A DNA stretch of 8,727 nt from Myxococcales bacterium. GTDB taxonomy: Bacteria > Myxococcota > Polyangia > Polyangiales > Polyangiaceae. The translations under genes were made by a program, and so were the position numbers. The notes under the pieces are model-generated. The model made no database searches and was not told the origin of the DNA. It worked only from the letters and a program-made list of their open reading frames with translations. The stretch spans positions 1 to 8,727 of the forward strand of contig JAGQIY010000662.1 in NCBI GenBank assembly GCA_020430865.1. Direction: 5' to 3'. Positions 6,118 through 8,727 of the stretch are shown piece after piece. How positions within the stretch are numbered: the stretch's first letter is position 1; each line of letters opens with the position of its first letter.

Positions 6118-7092
6118 TTACATTCCGCGCGGATTGCGCTGCATCTGCATCTTGCGCGGCACCTTGCCCGATTGCTCCAGGAGCTTCTTGGCCTCGCGCT
6201 GCAGCAACGGATGAGACTTCTTCTCCAGGAAGCTCGCTAGCAGACGGAAGTCCTGATCCAGGAGCTTGCGCAGCTCGCGGCGCATCGGCTTCACCTTGTT
6301 GGTGTGTGCGAAGGCATACGCGCGGGCACGATGGAGCTGAGGAGCCACCGGCTCGAGCTCGTCGTCGGTGACGTCGAATAGCTCGAGGGTATCCACTGCC
6401 TTCTGAGCAGCGCCGGTGCGGGCCCAGGCCTCGCTCACCACGGCGCCGATCATGGCGCGGCTCTTGGCGTCTTGATGACGGCTCAGGTCGACGCCGTCGG
6501 CCAGCTCGCGAGCGCGCTGAGGCTGCCCGAGCATGAGGTGGATCATCGCCCGCTGCGCGCGCGCCTCGTCCGCCACCGGCGCCATCACCTTCCCCAGATC
6601 GATCTGCTCCAGGGTGGACAGCGCGGCCTTGGGATCCTCCTGCATCTGCAGCTGCGCCTTGGCGAAGATGGCCGCGGGGTCCTTCTTCTTGAACTGCGTC
6701 TCGAGCTTCTCCATCGCCGCAGCGCGCCCCTCGGCGTCCTCGGCGCCAGCCAGGATGCTCGCCACGCCCTTGGCCTTCTTCGCCTGATTCAGCGCCCACA
6801 CCACCATGCCGGCGATCGCGAGCGTCACGACACCGGGGATCGCCAGCGCGATGGTGATGGTCGTCTTGCTGGTGGAGAAGCCAGCCACCAGGATGCCAAT
6901 CGCCCACACCGCCACCACCGGGATGGCGAGGCGCCCGAACATCTTCTTCAGGTTCTCGGCGCTGAGGGGATCCGGCGCCTCGGCTCGCTTCACCGCAGGC
7001 GCCTCTTTCAGCTGCTTCTTCAGCTGCTTGCCGCTGGAGGTCTTGCCGACTCGCTGGAGTTTCCTGGCTTCCTTTGCCACGCGCGGGGGCAT
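6118..7092 (-). CDS. Membrane-anchored helical-repeat (TPR-like) protein of unknown function
   Basis: A 324-residue protein in three parts. The N-terminal 50 residues are very basic and cytosolic in character. Two adjacent membrane helices follow (about 54-71 and 79-101), joined by a short STSKTT turn, forming a hairpin anchor. The rest (about 102-310) is Ala/Leu/Gln-rich and helical, with segments resembling tetratricopeptide repeats, such as AQRAMIHLMLGQPQRARELA (179-198) and one around SEAWARTGAAQKAVDTLE (220-237). The tail is Arg/Met/Gln-rich. By the positive-inside rule both ends should face the cytoplasm. TPR-like domains usually hold protein partners, so a scaffold role is possible but not shown. 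ATG 7092 is chosen because the frame's extension to 7263 would overlap the upstream gene; the upstream GAGG is only two bases from the ATG, a poor spacing. It follows the AI-2E-family gene by 79 bases and is probably co-transcribed. Confidence 0.8.
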   Translation of the reverse strand: MPPRVAKEARKLQRVGKTSSGKQLKKQLKEAPAVKRAEAPDPLSAENLKKMFGRLAIPVVAVWAIGILVAGFSTSKTTITIALAIPGVVTLAIAGMVVWALNQAKKAKGVASILAGAEDAEGRAAAMEKLETQFKKKDPAAIFAKAQLQMQEDPKAALSTLEQIDLGKVMAPVADEARAQRAMIHLMLGQPQRARELADGVDLSRHQDAKSRAMIGAVVSEAWARTGAAQKAVDTLELFDVTDDELEPVAPQLHRARAYAFAHTNKVKPMRRELRKLLDQDFRLLASFLEKKSHPLLQREAKKLLEQSGKVPRKMQMQRNPRGM

Positions 7093-7171
7093 AGCCTCAA
7101 GGGCGCGGCGACGCCAGCCCTTCCGGAGCCGTGGTCGAGCGCGGACCTGCGGCTTCAGCAGGGTTTGGGGG

Positions 7172-8521
7172 TTAGGTGCTCTGCTCCTGACCCGACCCGC
7201 CTCCAGGCGCCGGTGGTGGGGGCCGGCGCATCGCCGACGGAAACAAGCTGTCGGGGGCGGCATCGGGCAGAGATTCGAAGCGGAAGTGCTGGAAGATCGA
7301 CTGCGCGATCGACAGCGCCGGCACCGCGAACAGGGCGCCCCAGAGGCCGAAGAAGTGCTCGCCGATGATCAACGCCAGCACCACCAGGACGGGGTGGATC
7401 TTCGCGGCGACGCCGATGATCTTGGGGTTCAGGAAGTTGGCTTCCACCTGATGGATGCCGATGATCCAGAGCAACACCCAGATCGCCGTGGAGAAATCCT
7501 GCGTCAGCCCGATCAGCACCGCCGGGATGGTGCTGAGGATCGACCCGAAGATCGGGATCAAGCTCATGATGGCCGCGATCAGCGCCAGGATCGGCCAGTA
7601 CTTCAGGTCGAAGATCCAGAAACCGATCGCCGAGAGCACGCCGTTGACCGCGCAGATCACCAGCTGTCCGCGCACCACGCCGGAGAGCCCGCGGTCCATG
7701 CGCTTCAGCAGCCGATCGAAGCTCGGCCGCGCCCTGGGCGGCGGCAACGAACGAAAGAAGCCGACGATGTCCTCCCGCGTCAGCATCAGGTAGGCCGCGA
7801 TCATCAGCGTCATGAACAGCAGGAATATCCCTCGGGAAATTCTACTGACGATCACCTGGCCCACCCGGATCAGGTCGATCGCGTTGCGCTTGACGTACTC
7901 GACGGTCTGATCGATGCCCTGGCTGAACAGCTGATTGACGCTGAACTTCGTCCCCGGCTCCGGCCGTGGCTGCACCCGCCAGTGCTTCGGGCCGTCCTGC
8001 ACGATGTCCACGCCCCCATGCAGGATCACGTGGTAGCCGCCATCATCCTGCTTGACGACCTCGAACGCCGGTGGGCGCTCCTTCGGGTGTTCCGGCGCGG
8101 ACTCCTTGGGACCGGTGTCGAGCCGATCCAGGAAAGCCTGCACGCGACTCTCGGCGACCGGACCCCACTTCACGGCGAGCTCCCGGGCCATCGCGGGCGT
8201 CTCCTTGGAGAGCTGCAGAGCCTCCTGGAAGACCCGCGGAAACACCAGCGCGCCGAACCCATAGGCGCCACCGAACACCACCACGTAGACCAGCACGATC
8301 GCCAGTGCCCTGGGGATCCGAACGCGCTCGCACATCGCGACCAGCGGCGTGAGCACGTAGGCCAGGATCATCGCGATGATGAACGGCAGGAGCACTTCCC
8401 GCGTCGCGATCAGCAGCGCCGTGACCGCGATGCCGCTGACCAACAGGAAGACGACCCGGGAGCGATTCCAGCCTGGCCGCGAGTCCCGCTGCGGGAAATT
8501 GCCACTCGACATATCGTTCAT
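7172..8521 (-). CDS. AI-2E/PerM family membrane transporter with an extra soluble segment
   Basis: Inner-membrane protein of the AI-2E transporter (PerM/TqsA/YhhT) family, whose members have been linked to autoinducer-2 export and to Na+/H+ antiport; the substrate cannot be told from sequence. Three N-terminal helices (about 22-39, 43-61, 73-97) precede a long soluble region (98-215), then the family core: FLLFMTLMIAAYLMLTRED (233-251), the amphipathic MDRGLSGVVRGQL (275-287), LKYWPILALIAAIMSLIPIF (306-325), HQVEANFLNPKIIG (357-370), and IIGEHFFGLWGALFAVPALS (385-404). At 449 residues it exceeds the usual 350-390 because of an added Pro/Asp/His-rich stretch (about 133-197) and a Pro/Gly-rich tail (about 418-449). 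The frame is closed by a stop at 8552-8554, so the start is ATG 8521 or 8512; neither has a clear ribosome binding site. Confidence 0.92.
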   Translation of the reverse strand: MNDMSSGNFPQRDSRPGWNRSRVVFLLVSGIAVTALLIATREVLLPFIIAMILAYVLTPLVAMCERVRIPRALAIVLVYVVVFGGAYGFGALVFPRVFQEALQLSKETPAMARELAVKWGPVAESRVQAFLDRLDTGPKESAPEHPKERPPAFEVVKQDDGGYHVILHGGVDIVQDGPKHWRVQPRPEPGTKFSVNQLFSQGIDQTVEYVKRNAIDLIRVGQVIVSRISRGIFLLFMTLMIAAYLMLTREDIVGFFRSLPPPRARPSFDRLLKRMDRGLSGVVRGQLVICAVNGVLSAIGFWIFDLKYWPILALIAAIMSLIPIFGSILSTIPAVLIGLTQDFSTAIWVLLWIIGIHQVEANFLNPKIIGVAAKIHPVLVVLALIIGEHFFGLWGALFAVPALSIAQSIFQHFRFESLPDAAPDSLFPSAMRRPPPPAPGGGSGQEQST

Positions 8522-8608
8522 GGGAGGCGCAGCCGGGCTGCTCCCCGGGTGCTACACGCTCTCCAGAGCCCAGTCGAGCCGCTTCGGCAAAAGCGCTGAG
8601 TTGGTGCG

Positions 8609-8727
8609 GTGATCTACTTGGCGCTCTTGAGAACGACGGGAATCGAGCGCGACTCGATCGGCCCTCCGATGGTCCTGTGGCCGCTGGTAGCCGATGGACC
8701 AGTCTATGTGCTGGGACTGGGTGTCCA
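8609..8727 (+). CDS. Possible 5' end of a divergent gene running off the right edge
   Basis: From GTG 8609 a plus-strand frame stays open to the window end, coding for about 39 hydrophobic-leaning residues beginning MIYLALLRTTGIERD. A stop at 8597-8599 closes it upstream. The start has no ribosome binding site and its third positions are less GC-rich than those of neighbouring genes. A minus-strand frame over the same bases is also open, with similar composition. I cannot decide whether either is real, and I do not recognise the product. Confidence 0.2.
   Translation, partial: MIYLALLRTTGIERDSIGPPMVLWPLVADGPVYVLGLGV
8642..8670. promoter_or_regulatory. Two overlapping inverted repeats upstream of the AI-2E-family gene
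   Basis: ATCGAG (8642-8647) and CTCGAT (8653-8658) are perfect arms around CGCGA. ATCGG (8657-8661) and CCGAT (8666-8670) are perfect arms around CCCT, sharing two bases with the first element. They lie about 120-150 bases upstream of the transporter start. The arrangement could be an operator pair or an RNA structure; short arms in GC-rich DNA can also arise by chance. The rest of 8522-8727 shows no clear promoter. Confidence 0.3.

Noticed and set aside
7093..7263. Upstream extension of the helical-repeat gene to 7263
   Set aside because: It would overlap the end of the AI-2E-family gene by about 90 bases, and the added residues are Arg/Pro-rich and unlike the rest of the protein.
6806..8599. 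Very long plus-strand open frame (597 codons) antisense to the AI-2E-family and helical-repeat genes
   Set aside because: It spans two well-supported minus-strand genes and the gap between them. Its product is His/Arg/Gln/Asp-rich in the manner of antisense frames in GC-rich DNA, with no domain signature.

Overview
The window reads as chromosomal DNA of a high-GC bacterium. The most likely source is a myxobacterium or a close deltaproteobacterial relative (Myxococcota, perhaps Polyangia). This is inferred from strongly GC-ending codons, long antisense open frames typical of very GC-rich genomes, Pro/Ala-rich protein tails, and the mix of a PP2C phosphatase, a stand-alone FIST protein and a non-flagellar type III export gate. 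No rRNA, tRNA, CRISPR array, transposase or phage gene is visible, and no gap between called genes exceeds about 210 bases.

Layout. (1) At the left edge is the 3' part of a plus-strand gene for a protein with two membrane segments and a Pro-rich tail. It runs tail-to-tail, one base apart, into a minus-strand D-alanine--D-alanine ligase gene (ddl, 638-1648). (2) Upstream of ddl on the same strand, after a 195-base gap with small repeats, lies a PP2C-type Ser/Thr phosphatase gene (1844-2614). (3) The phosphatase is divergent from a plus-strand FIST-domain sensor gene (2755-3927). The shared 140-base region holds a perfect 17-base palindrome at the phosphatase start and a candidate promoter for the FIST gene. 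(4) A complete plus-strand gene of the FlhA/SctV family follows (4082-6055). Its sequence resembles the non-flagellar type III secretion gate SctV more than flagellar FlhA, yet no other secretion or flagellar gene is in the window. (5) A convergent junction with a hairpin separates it from a minus-strand pair that is probably co-transcribed: an AI-2E/PerM-family membrane protein (7172-8521), then a small membrane-anchored helical-repeat protein of unknown function (6118-7092). (6) The last 206 bases are probably a promoter region, with two overlapping inverted repeats and an unproven open frame running off the right edge.

The genes do not form one obvious pathway. Ddl makes the D-Ala-D-Ala dipeptide for peptidoglycan. 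The phosphatase and FIST protein belong to signalling. SctV is normally the export gate of a multi-protein secretion machine. The AI-2E-family protein and its partner are membrane proteins with no assigned substrate. The points most worth following are the isolated sctV, the palindrome between phosphatase and FIST genes, and the AI-2E/helical-repeat pair, whose transporter carries an unusual extra soluble segment. I did not find a clearly new multi-gene system.
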